DNA of 12,975 nucleotides from an uncultured Chromatiaceae bacterium (GTDB lineage Bacteria; Pseudomonadota; Gammaproteobacteria; Enterobacterales; Alteromonadaceae), in assembly GCA_946482325.1 (NCBI GenBank), contig CAMLRA010000116.1:1-12975 (forward strand). Reading direction: 5' to 3'. Position numbers and translations under genes: made by a program. Shown here piece by piece: positions 1 to 8,067 of this stretch. How positions within the stretch are numbered: the stretch's first letter is position 1; each line of letters opens with the position of its first letter. The notes beneath the pieces are model-generated. The model had not been told where the DNA came from, searched no databases, and saw nothing but the letters and a program-made list of their open reading frames with translations.

Positions 1-32
1 AAAGAAAAAAGCCGTCTTTGGGTATCAATAAA

Positions 33-84
33 GCCGGTTACCGGCCAAACCACAGCGGTCTAATTGCAGCCAGAACTGCTGGCT
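33..84. repeat. Two short inverted repeats upstream of mltF
   Basis: GCCGGT-T-ACCGGC forms a 13-bp palindrome at 33-45. AGCCAG and CTGGCT (68-73 and 79-84) form a 6-bp stem with a 5-nt loop. Neither is followed by a good T-run in the plus direction. They may lie in the leader or control region of a gene beyond the left edge. In many gammaproteobacteria purL is divergent from mltF, but no purL sequence is visible here. Confidence 0.3.
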
Positions 85-97
85 TTCTCGGCAAAGC

Positions 98-126
98 CTG
101 ACGTTTTGCACAAAATTTGATATAAA
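98..126 (+). promoter_or_regulatory. Probable sigma-70 promoter of mltF
   Basis: A -35-like CTGACG (98-103) and a -10-like TATAAA (121-126) are separated by 17 bp, just upstream of the mltF ribosome binding site. The -35 match is partial and the -10 matches five of six consensus bases. Transcription would start near 133, giving a leader of about 25 nt. This is a consensus match only. Confidence 0.45.
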
Positions 127-158
127 TACCGGCTTCTCCGACCAGAGGTTGTTTGCGG

Positions 159-1628
159 ATGCGATTTTTTCTGACTGTTATGCTGTGGATTTTGCTGTTG
201 ACCGGTTGCACACCGGCGCCGGCACCTATGCATTTACATCAGATTTATCAAAGAGATAGCATCCGCGTTGGAATTTTAAACGGCCCGACCAGTTATTTTG
301 TCGGCCCGGATGGCGCCACCGGTTATGAATATGAGCTGGCGCAGGCGTTAGCTGACAAACTCGGCGTGAAACTGGAACTGGTCCCGGCCTTTTTTATCGA
401 TGAGCTGTTAGTGAAACTCAGTAATGGCGATATTGATTTAATCGCCAGCGGTTCGACTATCTCCGAAGCGCTGCAGCAAAAGTACCGGCTGGCGCCGGCT
501 TATCAGCTCGCCGACGAAGTGTTGGTATTTGGTCAGCAAAAACGCCGGCCTAAATCTCTGCAGGATTTGTCTGGCCCAATCGTTGTGCTCAAAGGCTCCA
601 GCCAGGCCGAAACGTTGCTGGCACTGAAAACTACCGAGCCACAGTTGCAAATTGAACTCAACGATACCGACGACCCGACCGAACTGCTGCAAAAAGTCGC
701 AGAGGGCAAAATCGCCTACACGCTGGCCGACTCGCACATGCTCGCGATTAATCAGCGTTTTTATCCAAACCTCGGCGTCGCATTAACCTTAAAACGTCAG
801 CAACCTGTGGCCTGGCTATTACCAAAAAATAACGACGATTCGCTGTACACCGTGCTGATTGAATTCTTTGGCCGCAGTTATGAGGGCGCCGATTTACTGA
901 CGCTGGAAGATAAATATTTTGGCCATGTGCGGCGCTTTAACTATGCCGACACATTGGACTATATCGAAGCCATCGACAAAACCCTACCGCGTTATAAAAA
1001 CCTGTTTGAACAACATGCCGGAGCACTGGACTGGCGCCTGCTTGCTGCACTGGCTTATCAGGAATCACGCTGGGACCCCAAAGCACGCAGCCCGCAGGGC
1101 GTGGTTGGGATGATGATGCTAACCGTCGATACCGCCAATCTGATGAAAGTCTCAAGTCGTGTTGATGCGGCGCAAAGTATCAGAGGCGGCAGCCGGTATT
1201 TACAGCGCATGCTGGACCGTTTGCCGGAGCGCATTCCGATGCCGGACAAGCTCTGGTTTGCCTTAGCGGCTTATAACCTGGGATTAAGCCATGTCGAAAG
1301 TGCGCGCTTATTAACGGAAAAAGATGGCGCTAACGCCGACAACTGGGCTGAAGTCAAGCAACGGCTGCCACTGCTACGCCAGCGCAAATATTACCGACAA
1401 ACCCGCACCGGTTATGCCCGCGGTGATATGGCTGTGTATTACGTGGAAAATATTCGCCGTTATTACGACACGCTGCTGTGGGTCGATGAGCGTAAACAGG
1501 CTGAGCAGAAACAAAAAACAGCCCCAATAACACCAGCTCCGGCGAGCAGCAAAAAAGCCGTGCCTGCGAACAAAGCTACGCCAAAGACCGGCTCGGCCAG
1601 CAAAAAATCTGAACCAAAACAGCCATGA
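159..1628 (+). CDS. mltF: Membrane-bound lytic murein transglycosylase F
   Basis: This lipoprotein cleaves the beta-1,4 bond between MurNAc and GlcNAc in peptidoglycan, leaving 1,6-anhydro-MurNAc ends. I place the start at ATG 159, not TTG 153, because AGAGG (144-148) is 10 nt from the ATG but only 4 nt from the TTG. The 489-aa protein begins with a lipoprotein signal ending in a lipobox (LTG-C17). Residue 18 is Thr, not Asp, which favours outer-membrane sorting. A periplasmic solute-binding-like domain (family 3) spans about residues 30-260. It is followed by an SLT domain (about 280-430) with catalytic Glu302 in the QESRWDP motif, the SPQGVVGMMMLT segment and an AYNLG motif. This two-domain order is diagnostic of MltF. 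The final ~45 residues are a Lys/Ala/Pro-rich tail that looks disordered. Length is close to E. coli MltF (518 aa). Confidence 0.95.
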   Translation: MRFFLTVMLWILLLTGCTPAPAPMHLHQIYQRDSIRVGILNGPTSYFVGPDGATGYEYELAQALADKLGVKLELVPAFFIDELLVKLSNGDIDLIASGSTISEALQQKYRLAPAYQLADEVLVFGQQKRRPKSLQDLSGPIVVLKGSSQAETLLALKTTEPQLQIELNDTDDPTELLQKVAEGKIAYTLADSHMLAINQRFYPNLGVALTLKRQQPVAWLLPKNNDDSLYTVLIEFFGRSYEGADLLTLEDKYFGHVRRFNYADTLDYIEAIDKTLPRYKNLFEQHAGALDWRLLAALAYQESRWDPKARSPQGVVGMMMLTVDTANLMKVSSRVDAAQSIRGGSRYLQRMLDRLPERIPMPDKLWFALAAYNLGLSHVESARLLTEKDGANADNWAEVKQRLPLLRQRKYYRQTRTGYARGDMAVYYVENIRRYYDTLLWVDERKQAEQKQKTAPITPAPASSKKAVPANKATPKTGSASKKSEPKQP

Positions 1629-1639
1629 GATATTCCAAC

Positions 1640-1674
1640 TCCGCAGCATGGACAAGCAGTCTTGCTGATGCGGA
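1640..1674 (+). terminator. Imperfect hairpin after mltF, possible weak terminator
   Basis: TCCGCAGCA (1640-1648) pairs with TGATGCGGA (1666-1674) with one mismatch, and CAAG/CTTG can pair inside the loop. The following bases (CTGATTTCCC) are a poor T-tract, so termination would be inefficient. Its 3' arm overlaps the -35 region of the next small gene. Confidence 0.35.
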
Positions 1675-1690
1675 CTGATTTCCCTATAGT
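1662..1690 (+). promoter_or_regulatory. Probable sigma-70 promoter of the small basic gene
   Basis: TTGCTG (1662-1667) and TATAGT (1685-1690) are separated by exactly 17 bp. The -10 matches five of six consensus bases; the -35 matches the TTG core only. Predicted transcription start is about 1697, some 20 nt before the small ORF's ATG, with its ribosome binding site in between. Confidence 0.5.
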
Positions 1691-1717
1691 GGCGGCACTC
1701 AGGTAAAGGAACCAGAC

Positions 1718-1891
1718 ATGTTAAGACGTAAGAAACCGAAAATGTTACGCAAACGCCGTTTAATGGATGTAGGCTCCAGCCGGCGCCGGATTAAACGCAA
1801 TATGGCGGTATTAAAGTTATTTCGCCGGCAACGGGAATATAATCAGTTATTGAGCTCATCACTCTCTGTCGCTGCAGAGGTTTGTATCTGA
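1718..1891 (+). CDS. Small highly basic protein, unknown function (57 aa)
   Basis: This is a 57-codon ORF starting at ATG 1718, with AAGGA at 1706-1710 (7-nt spacing) and a plausible promoter at 1662-1690. About 18 of 57 residues are Lys or Arg, clustered in the first 40 (for example LRRKKPK, RKRR, RRRIKR, FRRQR), so the predicted pI is very high. There is no signal peptide or membrane segment. Such composition would fit binding to RNA, DNA or ribosomes, but I recognise no family and make no functional assignment. The last 49 nt overlap the 3' end of tadA on the other strand. Against it: the ORF is short, and an overlapping tail could be chance. For it: the promoter, ribosome binding site and start codon lie in the right order and at the right distances, and the composition is strongly non-random. 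Confidence 0.6.
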   Translation: MLRRKKPKMLRKRRLMDVGSSRRRIKRNMAVLKLFRRQREYNQLLSSSLSVAAEVCI

Positions 1892-2427
1892 ACAACCTCA
1901 TCCGCATTTTTATTCATGCGTTTCAACGCTTTTTGTTCGGCCCGGCGTTTTTGGAAAAATGCCGACAATTGCGTCGCACAATCCGCTGAAAGGACCCCAC
2001 CGCAAACTTCCAACTGATGATTCAGCTGCGGATGCCGCACAATATCAAACACTGAACCACAGGCTCCGGCCTTTAAATCGGTGGCGCCATACACCAACCG
2101 TTTCACCCGGCTGTGTACTAAAGCCCCGGCGCACATGGCGCAAGGTTCCAGCGTGACATACAAAGTACAATCCAGCATCCGGTAATTCTGCAGCGCCTGG
2201 CCGCCTTGTCGAATCGCCTGCATTTCGGCATGTGCCGTCGGGTCGTGGCAACTAATGGATAAATTCCAGCCTTCGCCGAGCACCTGTCCGTCTTTGACCA
2301 GCACTGCACCAACCGGGACTTCGCCGGCAGCTTCAGCTCTGGCCGCAAGTTCGATGGCATATTGCATCCAATAGATGTCTTGTTCGGTGTGATTCAACTT
2401 CAACCTCGTGCTGTGCAACGGCGCCAT
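1843..2427 (-). CDS. tadA: tRNA-specific adenosine deaminase TadA
   Basis: This enzyme deaminates A34 to inosine in the wobble position of tRNA-Arg(ACG) in the cytoplasm. The zinc and catalytic signatures are clear: HAE (His66, Glu68, the Glu being the proton shuttle) and PCAMC (Cys96, Cys99). The EVPVGAVLV segment near residue 36 is typical of the family. From ATG 2427 the protein has 194 aa, longer than the usual ~165. No ribosome binding site precedes that ATG. A TTG at 2397 has GAGG six nt upstream (2404-2407) and would give a start matching E. coli TadA better, so the true start is uncertain. A TTG-initiated form from 2445 seems least likely. The C-terminus carries an extra ~25-residue polar tail whose coding sequence overlaps the convergent small basic ORF. 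Confidence 0.93.
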   Translation of the reverse strand: MAPLHSTRLKLNHTEQDIYWMQYAIELAARAEAAGEVPVGAVLVKDGQVLGEGWNLSISCHDPTAHAEMQAIRQGGQALQNYRMLDCTLYVTLEPCAMCAGALVHSRVKRLVYGATDLKAGACGSVFDIVRHPQLNHQLEVCGGVLSADCATQLSAFFQKRRAEQKALKRMNKNADEVVQIQTSAATESDELNN

Positions 2428-2503
2428 TTTAGCATAAGGCCACAAAGCGTCAGCGAAATTGACCAGATGTTAGTGATTTTGCGCATAGTGCATTTTTACT
2501 TTG

Positions 2504-2520
2504 AAACAACTTCGTTGTTT
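2504..2520. repeat. Perfect inverted repeat between tadA and the PspB-like gene
   Basis: AAACAAC-TTC-GTTGTTT is a perfect 7-bp inverted repeat with a 3-nt centre. It lies about 18 bp upstream of the sigma-54 -24 element and in the divergent promoter region of tadA. It could be a regulator site or a small hairpin. No downstream T-run supports a terminator role in the plus direction. Confidence 0.4.
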
Positions 2521-2537
2521 TATATGGAATTTATTTG

Positions 2538-2553
2538 TGGCATAACTGTTGCC
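2538..2553 (+). promoter_or_regulatory. Sigma-54 (RpoN) promoter of the PspB-like gene
   Basis: TGGCAT (2538-2543) and TTGCC (2549-2553) are spaced so that the invariant GG (2539-2540) and GC (2551-2552) doublets are exactly 10 bp apart. This is the canonical -24/-12 geometry (consensus TGGCAC-N5-TTGCW). Transcription would start near 2564, giving a leader of about 42 nt. In E. coli the phage-shock operon is sigma-54 dependent, activated by PspF, so finding this element before a PspB-like gene is mutually supportive. The activator gene is not in the window. Confidence 0.7.
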
Positions 2554-2564
2554 TACCCAAAATG

Positions 2565-2590
2565 TCAGGTCAAAAAATCAGGTCAAAAAT
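2565..2590 (+). repeat. Tandem 13-bp direct repeat in the leader of the PspB-like gene
   Basis: TCAGGTCAAAAAA (2565-2577) is followed directly by TCAGGTCAAAAAT (2578-2590), identical at 12 of 13 positions. The pair sits just downstream of the predicted sigma-54 start site and just upstream of the AGGGGA ribosome binding site, so it would be transcribed as most of the 5' leader. Confidence 0.7.
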
Positions 2591-2605
2591 CAAAGGGGAA
2601 CAGCA

Positions 2606-2824
2606 ATGGGTGTATTTGATATCGGTTTTGTCGCAGTCGTAGGTGCTTTCGCTTATGCCTTTTATGAACAGCACACCAAAACCAAAGTAAAACTGGCAAA
2701 CGCCAATCAAAATACCGACGATCTGCGGGCTCAGCTCGAGCAGTTAAAACAACGGATAGCGACTTTGGAAGCCATAGTGACTGACAAGTCCTACACCCTG
2801 AAAGATGAAATCAACCGGCTTTAA
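2606..2824 (+). CDS. PspB-like small membrane protein (72 aa)
   Basis: The start ATG 2606 is chosen because AGGGGA (2594-2599) lies 6 nt upstream. A longer reading from 2549 would put its initiation codon inside the sigma-54 promoter. The protein has one N-terminal hydrophobic segment (about residues 4-20) followed by a charged coiled coil (about 30-58). Its end (RIATLEAIVTDKSYTLKDEI) resembles the C-terminal helix of PspB, the phage-shock inner-membrane sensor that with PspC controls PspA in envelope stress. The size (72 aa against 74 in E. coli PspB) and the sigma-54 promoter agree. It stands alone: no pspA, pspC or pspF is adjacent, so it may be a paralogue rather than the canonical PspB. 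Confidence 0.75.
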   Translation: MGVFDIGFVAVVGAFAYAFYEQHTKTKVKLANANQNTDDLRAQLEQLKQRIATLEAIVTDKSYTLKDEINRL

Positions 2825-2843
2825 CAAACCGGTTTCACAGACA

Positions 2844-2874
2844 AAAACAGCAGCCGAAGCTGCTGTTTTGTTTT
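2844..2874. terminator. Bidirectional intrinsic terminator between the PspB-like gene and guaA
   Basis: There is a perfect 11-bp stem, AAAACAGCAGC (2844-2854) with GCTGCTGTTTT (2859-2869), and a 4-nt loop. On the minus strand the loop is the very stable C(UUCG)G tetraloop, and the stem is followed by a T-run. On the plus strand the stem is followed by GTTTTATG. It ends the plus-strand gene (stop 2824) and guaA (stop 2887). Confidence 0.9.
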
Positions 2875-2886
2875 ATGCCGCAGGCA

Positions 2887-4464
2887 CTATTCCCATTCAA
2901 TAGTCGCCGGTGGTTTTCCTGACACGTCATAGACCACGCGGCTGATGCCGTTGATTTCATTGATGATCCGGTTCGACACATGACCCAGCAGTTCGTAAGG
3001 CAGGTGGGCCCAGTGCGCGGTCATAAAATCGATGGTTTGGACAGCGCGTAATGACACCACCCAGTCGTATTTACGACCATCGCCCATTACACCAACCGAT
3101 TTCACCGGCAGAAACACCACAAAAGCCTGGCTGACTTTGTCGTACCAGCCGCTGTTGCGCAGCTCTTCGATAAAAATCGCATCGGCACGGCGCAGAATGT
3201 CGCAGTATTCTTTTTTCACTTCGCCAAGCACCCGTACACCAAGACCTGGTCCCGGGAACGGGTGACGGTACAGCATGTCGTATGGCAGACCGAGCGCCAG
3301 ACCGACTTTGCGCACTTCGTCTTTAAACAGTTCACGCAGCGGCTCAACCAGACCCATTTTCATATTTTCCGGCAGACCGCCGACGTTATGGTGTGATTTG
3401 ATCACGTGGGCTTTGCCGGTTTTTGACGCCGCCGATTCAATCACGTCCGGATAAATCGTGCCTTGCGCCAGCCACTTGGCGTTTTGCAGTTTTTTCGCTT
3501 CTTCGTCAAAAACTTCGACAAAGACACGGCCGATAATTTTGCGTTTCGCTTCAGGCTCATCCACGCCGTGCAGCGCTTCGAGGAAGCGTTGTTCTGCCTG
3601 CACGTGAATGATATTCAGGCCAAAATGGTCGCCGAACATTTCCATCACTTGTGCGCCTTCGTTTAAGCGCAGCAGGCCGTTATCAACAAACACACAAGTC
3701 AGGTTTTTGCCGATAGCACGGTGCAACAGCATCGCCACGACCGATGAATCCACACCGCCAGACAGGCCTAAAATCACCTGATCATCGCCGATTTGTTTTT
3801 TCAGGCTGACAATAGCGTCATCGATGATCGACGCCGGCGTCCAAAGTTTTTCGCAACCACAGATGTCGACAACAAACTGTTCCAGCAAGCGCATACCCTG
3901 ACGGGTGTGGGTCACTTCCGGGTGGAATTGTACGCCGTAGAACTGGCGGGCTTCATCAGCCATCGCCGCGTGCGGACAAGTTGGTGTACGGGCTGTAGTA
4001 ACAAAACCTGCTGGAATTTCAATCACTTTATCGCCATGGCTCATCCAGACATCGAGCTGCGCCACGCCTTGTTCAGTCACATGGTCTTCGATGCCTTTTA
4101 AAAGCGCTGATGAAGACACCACATCAACCTGGGCATAACCAAATTCACGCTGATCGGAGCTGGCCACTTTACCGCCGAGCTGTTCGGCCATCGTTTGCAT
4201 GCCGTAACAAACGCCGAGCACCGGCACGTTGGCTTCAAATACATACTGCGGTGCGCGTGGTGAACCGGCTTCAGTCACACTTTCCGGACCACCGGACAGG
4301 ATAATACCGGTTGGGTTAAATTCGGCGATTTGCTCGGCCGTGACATCCCAGGCCCAGAGTTCACAATAAACGCCAATTTCGCGGACGCGACGCGCGATGA
4401 GCTGGGTGTACTGTGAACCGAAGTCGAGGATCAGAATTTTATGAAAATGAATATTTTTGCTCAT
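2887..4464 (-). CDS. guaA: GMP synthase (glutamine-hydrolysing)
   Basis: This cytoplasmic enzyme converts XMP to GMP using ATP and the ammonia released from glutamine, the last step of guanine nucleotide synthesis. The 525-aa length equals that of E. coli GuaA. An N-terminal class I glutamine amidotransferase domain (about 8-205) has nucleophile Cys86 in GVCYGMQ and a His/Glu pair in FHPEV. The ATP-pyrophosphatase domain follows, with the P-loop LSGGVDSSV near residue 235. The C-terminal dimerisation domain ends in the usual PPATIEWE. Start ATG 4464 has AAAGG (4474-4470) five nt upstream. It lies downstream of guaB on the same strand, 82 nt apart, with a terminator-like hairpin in the gap. 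Confidence 0.98.
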   Translation of the reverse strand: MSKNIHFHKILILDFGSQYTQLIARRVREIGVYCELWAWDVTAEQIAEFNPTGIILSGGPESVTEAGSPRAPQYVFEANVPVLGVCYGMQTMAEQLGGKVASSDQREFGYAQVDVVSSSALLKGIEDHVTEQGVAQLDVWMSHGDKVIEIPAGFVTTARTPTCPHAAMADEARQFYGVQFHPEVTHTRQGMRLLEQFVVDICGCEKLWTPASIIDDAIVSLKKQIGDDQVILGLSGGVDSSVVAMLLHRAIGKNLTCVFVDNGLLRLNEGAQVMEMFGDHFGLNIIHVQAEQRFLEALHGVDEPEAKRKIIGRVFVEVFDEEAKKLQNAKWLAQGTIYPDVIESAASKTGKAHVIKSHHNVGGLPENMKMGLVEPLRELFKDEVRKVGLALGLPYDMLYRHPFPGPGLGVRVLGEVKKEYCDILRRADAIFIEELRNSGWYDKVSQAFVVFLPVKSVGVMGDGRKYDWVVSLRAVQTIDFMTAHWAHLPYELLGHVSNRIINEINGISRVVYDVSGKPPATIEWE

Positions 4465-4484
4465 ATCAACCTTTGTGAGGTGCG

Positions 4485-4499
4485 GGGCTCAACAAGCCC
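4485..4499 (-). promoter_or_regulatory. Small hairpin in the guaA leader
   Basis: GGGCT (4485-4489) and AGCCC (4495-4499) form a 5-bp GC-rich stem with a 5-nt loop, 10 nt before the guaA ribosome binding site on the minus strand. It directly follows the T-tract of the guaB-guaA terminator-like hairpin. It could affect mRNA processing or translation start. No alternative pairing was established. Confidence 0.3.
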
Positions 4500-4501
4500 G
4501 G

Positions 4502-4538
4502 AAAAAACCGCGCCGGAGTCAGGGGCTGAGTCCGGCGC
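4502..4538 (-). terminator. Intrinsic terminator or attenuator between guaB and guaA
   Basis: On the minus strand an 8-bp GC-rich stem (arms at 4531-4538 and 4510-4517, AGCGCCGGA-type sequence) encloses a further 4-bp TCAG/CTGA stem beyond one G/G mismatch in plus-strand terms. It is followed, after two G residues, by six T residues (complement of 4507-4502). It starts 9 nt after the guaB stop. The form is that of a rho-independent terminator, yet it lies inside a gene pair usually co-transcribed, so it would lower or regulate guaA expression relative to guaB. Confidence 0.75.
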
Positions 4539-4546
4539 TGCAATTT

Positions 4547-6130
<1,584 letters not shown>

Positions 6131-6150
6131 TCAGCTGGTACCTGCCTGTG

Positions 6151-7500
6151 ATGAATCAACAACAAAACCCGGCAACAAACCCGGAGATCTATACAGTTTC
6201 ACGGCTAAACGCCGAAGTTCGCTTAACTCTGGAGCTGCAATTCCGCCAGCTCTGGCTTTGTGGCGAGATCTCCAATTTTGTCGCGGCCAGTTCCGGTCAT
6301 TGGTATTTCTCGTTAAAAGACGCGGCGGCGCAGGTCAAAGTGGCGATGTTTAAGCAGGCCAACCGCAACGCTGCTTTTATGCCGCGCAACGGCCAGCAGG
6401 TGCTGATCCGTGCCCGCATCAGTGTGTACGAACCCCGTGGTGAATATCAGCTGCTGGTCGATTTTATCGAACCGGCCGGTGATGGTTTGTTACGCCAGCA
6501 ATATGAAATGCTCAAAGCCAGGCTGAGCGGCGAAGGGTTATTGGCGCCGGAGCGGAAAAAACCGCTGCCAGCTCAGGTCCGGCGAATTGGTGTCATTACT
6601 TCGCCGACCGGCGCAGCGGTACGCGATATTCTGACCGTGTTAGCCCGGCGCGCACCGGCGCTCGAAGTCATTATTTATCCGGCTTTAGTGCAAGGCGCAC
6701 AGGCAGCGCAGGATTTACAGGCAGCGCTGGGCCACGCCATCAGGCGCAATGAAGTCGACGTGCTGATCATTGGCCGCGGCGGCGGTTCGCTGGAAGATCT
6801 GTATTGTTTTAACGATGAGCAGTTGGCGCGGCAAATCGCCCATTGTCCACTGCCGATTGTCAGCGCCGTTGGCCATGAAATTGATTTTACTATCGCCGAT
6901 TTTGTCGCCGATGTCCGTGCCGCCACGCCTTCGGCCGCCGCTGAGCTGGTATCCCCTGATCAGCAACATCAGCTGACTCAGCTAATGCAGTTACAACAAC
7001 GGCTGCAGCGGGGCATCCGCCAGCAACTGGGCCAACAGGCACAGTGGTTTTTACAACAATATGGCAAGTTGCAATTATTGCACCCCAAACGTGCTTTAGA
7101 GCAACAGCAGCAGCGCCTCGATGAGCTGCAACTGAGGCTGCAACGCGCAGTTCAGTACCAGGTTGAGCGTAAACAACAACAGCTGCGTCAACATCAACAA
7201 GCTTTATTGCAGCGGGCTCCGCGCACCAGCGAATGGTCTCAGCACAGCCAGGCCTTGAACGAACGACTACACCGCGCGATGCAACAACAACTGCAGCTGC
7301 GCGCTCAGCAATGGCAGCAACACAGCGCGTTGTTGCATCAGGTCAGCCCGCTTGCCACCCTCAATCGCGGCTATAGCATAAGTTTTAACGCCGAACACAA
7401 CCTGGTGAAGTCGGTACAGCAGCTGAAAGCTGGTGAATTGCTGACGGTGCGTTTTGCAGACGGCAGTGCGCTGACCGAAGTGAAGCAGATTCAGTCCTGA
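6151..7500 (+). CDS. xseA: Exodeoxyribonuclease VII large subunit
   Basis: With the small subunit XseB, XseA degrades single-stranded DNA from both ends into acid-soluble oligonucleotides and takes part in mismatch-repair excision. The start is set at ATG 6151 (449 aa; E. coli 456), which places IYTVSRLN near the N-terminus as in homologues. GTG 6121 would add 10 atypical residues. No clear ribosome binding site precedes either. An N-terminal OB-fold (about 8-105) has the GEISNF and SGHWYFSLKD motifs. The catalytic core has GVITSPTGAA, a GRGGGSLEDL loop and SAVGHEIDFTIADFVAD. A long, very Gln-rich coiled-coil region (about 270-400) precedes the final NRGYSI segment. The gene is divergent from guaB and its stop overlaps the next gene's 3' end by 10 bp. 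Confidence 0.96.
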   Translation: MNQQQNPATNPEIYTVSRLNAEVRLTLELQFRQLWLCGEISNFVAASSGHWYFSLKDAAAQVKVAMFKQANRNAAFMPRNGQQVLIRARISVYEPRGEYQLLVDFIEPAGDGLLRQQYEMLKARLSGEGLLAPERKKPLPAQVRRIGVITSPTGAAVRDILTVLARRAPALEVIIYPALVQGAQAAQDLQAALGHAIRRNEVDVLIIGRGGGSLEDLYCFNDEQLARQIAHCPLPIVSAVGHEIDFTIADFVADVRAATPSAAAELVSPDQQHQLTQLMQLQQRLQRGIRQQLGQQAQWFLQQYGKLQLLHPKRALEQQQQRLDELQLRLQRAVQYQVERKQQQLRQHQQALLQRAPRTSEWSQHSQALNERLHRAMQQQLQLRAQQWQQHSALLHQVSPLATLNRGYSISFNAEHNLVKSVQQLKAGELLTVRFADGSALTEVKQIQS

Positions 7501-7964
7501 TCCACCGAACGTGACAAAGCGCCCTGAATGAGCACCACTTTCTCTGGCCGTTCAAACAGCTGATACAACATCAGCCAGTCGCAGAGCGTCATCCAAGGCA
7601 AGCCATGACGCCGCTGTAACGTCGGCGCGTCAAACTGCCAATGCTGCAAAGCCCCGGTTGAGTTTCGCACCGCAATACCCGCCATCAATTCAATCTCCAG
7701 GCCGGAGCTGTGTTGATAACGGCGGAAAAACTGGCTGCAATACTGCGGATGCGGTGTGGTTTGCAGCGGCGTTGCCAGCCGGGCAAGCACTGCGTCAAGC
7801 GCCGGTACCGCTTCGGTTGTGCAGACCAAATCGATATCACGAAAATCGTGTTGCAGTTGCTGTTCCACCAACAACAAACTGCCACCGATGCCCCACTCTG
7901 GCAGCGCTGCCAATGGTTGTAGTAGCGCCAGAGCCTGCTTCAATCTGTTGCTCCTTTCCACCAT
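7491..7964 (-). CDS. Nucleotidyltransferase-fold protein, function unknown (157 aa)
   Basis: The N-terminal half has the signature of the Pol-beta-like nucleotidyltransferase fold: GIGGSLLL (residues 25-32) followed by FRDIDLV, with Asp43 and Asp45 in the D-x-D arrangement that holds the metal ions. An acidic EIEL strand near residue 94 could provide the third carboxylate. The rest has no motif I recognise. Start ATG 7964 has GGAAG about 9 nt upstream. Family members include aminoglycoside adenylyltransferases and the toxin or antitoxin halves of MNT-HEPN and AbiE modules, but no partner gene flanks this one, so its substrate cannot be inferred. It is convergent with xseA, overlapping its stop by 10 bp, and divergent from the TonB-dependent receptor. 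Confidence 0.7.
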   Translation of the reverse strand: MVERSNRLKQALALLQPLAALPEWGIGGSLLLVEQQLQHDFRDIDLVCTTEAVPALDAVLARLATPLQTTPHPQYCSQFFRRYQHSSGLEIELMAGIAVRNSTGALQHWQFDAPTLQRRHGLPWMTLCDWLMLYQLFERPEKVVLIQGALSRSVDQD

Positions 7965-7993
7965 TTTCTGACACTTCCTTACATAAGCACAGC

Positions 7994-8012
7994 AATTGAC
8001 CGACAGTTAATT
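7994..8012. promoter_or_regulatory. Imperfect palindrome in the nucleotidyltransferase/receptor intergenic region
   Basis: AATTGAC (7994-8000) and GTTAATT (8006-8012) match as inverted repeats at 6 of 7 positions with a 5-bp centre. The 19-bp element lies in the 103-bp gap between two divergent genes, where an operator controlling one or both would be expected. No convincing -35/-10 pair was found for the receptor gene. Confidence 0.3.
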
Positions 8013-8067
8013 CCGCTTGGCGCAGGCACACTGCACGGCATTAAAAACAGCAGGAAGCGAGTGTACC

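Noticed and set aside
96..112. Possible PurR box (ACGTTTTGC half-site) near the mltF promoter
   Set aside because: Only one half matches; the other half (GCCTGACG) does not pair with the consensus.
7658..7999. 113-codon plus-strand frame opposite the nucleotidyltransferase
   Set aside because: Composition unlike a protein and the minus-strand gene has a clear motif and ribosome binding site.
7491..8067. Toxin-antitoxin module of the MNT-HEPN or AbiE type
   Set aside because: Only the nucleotidyltransferase half is present; the flanks are xseA and a TonB receptor.
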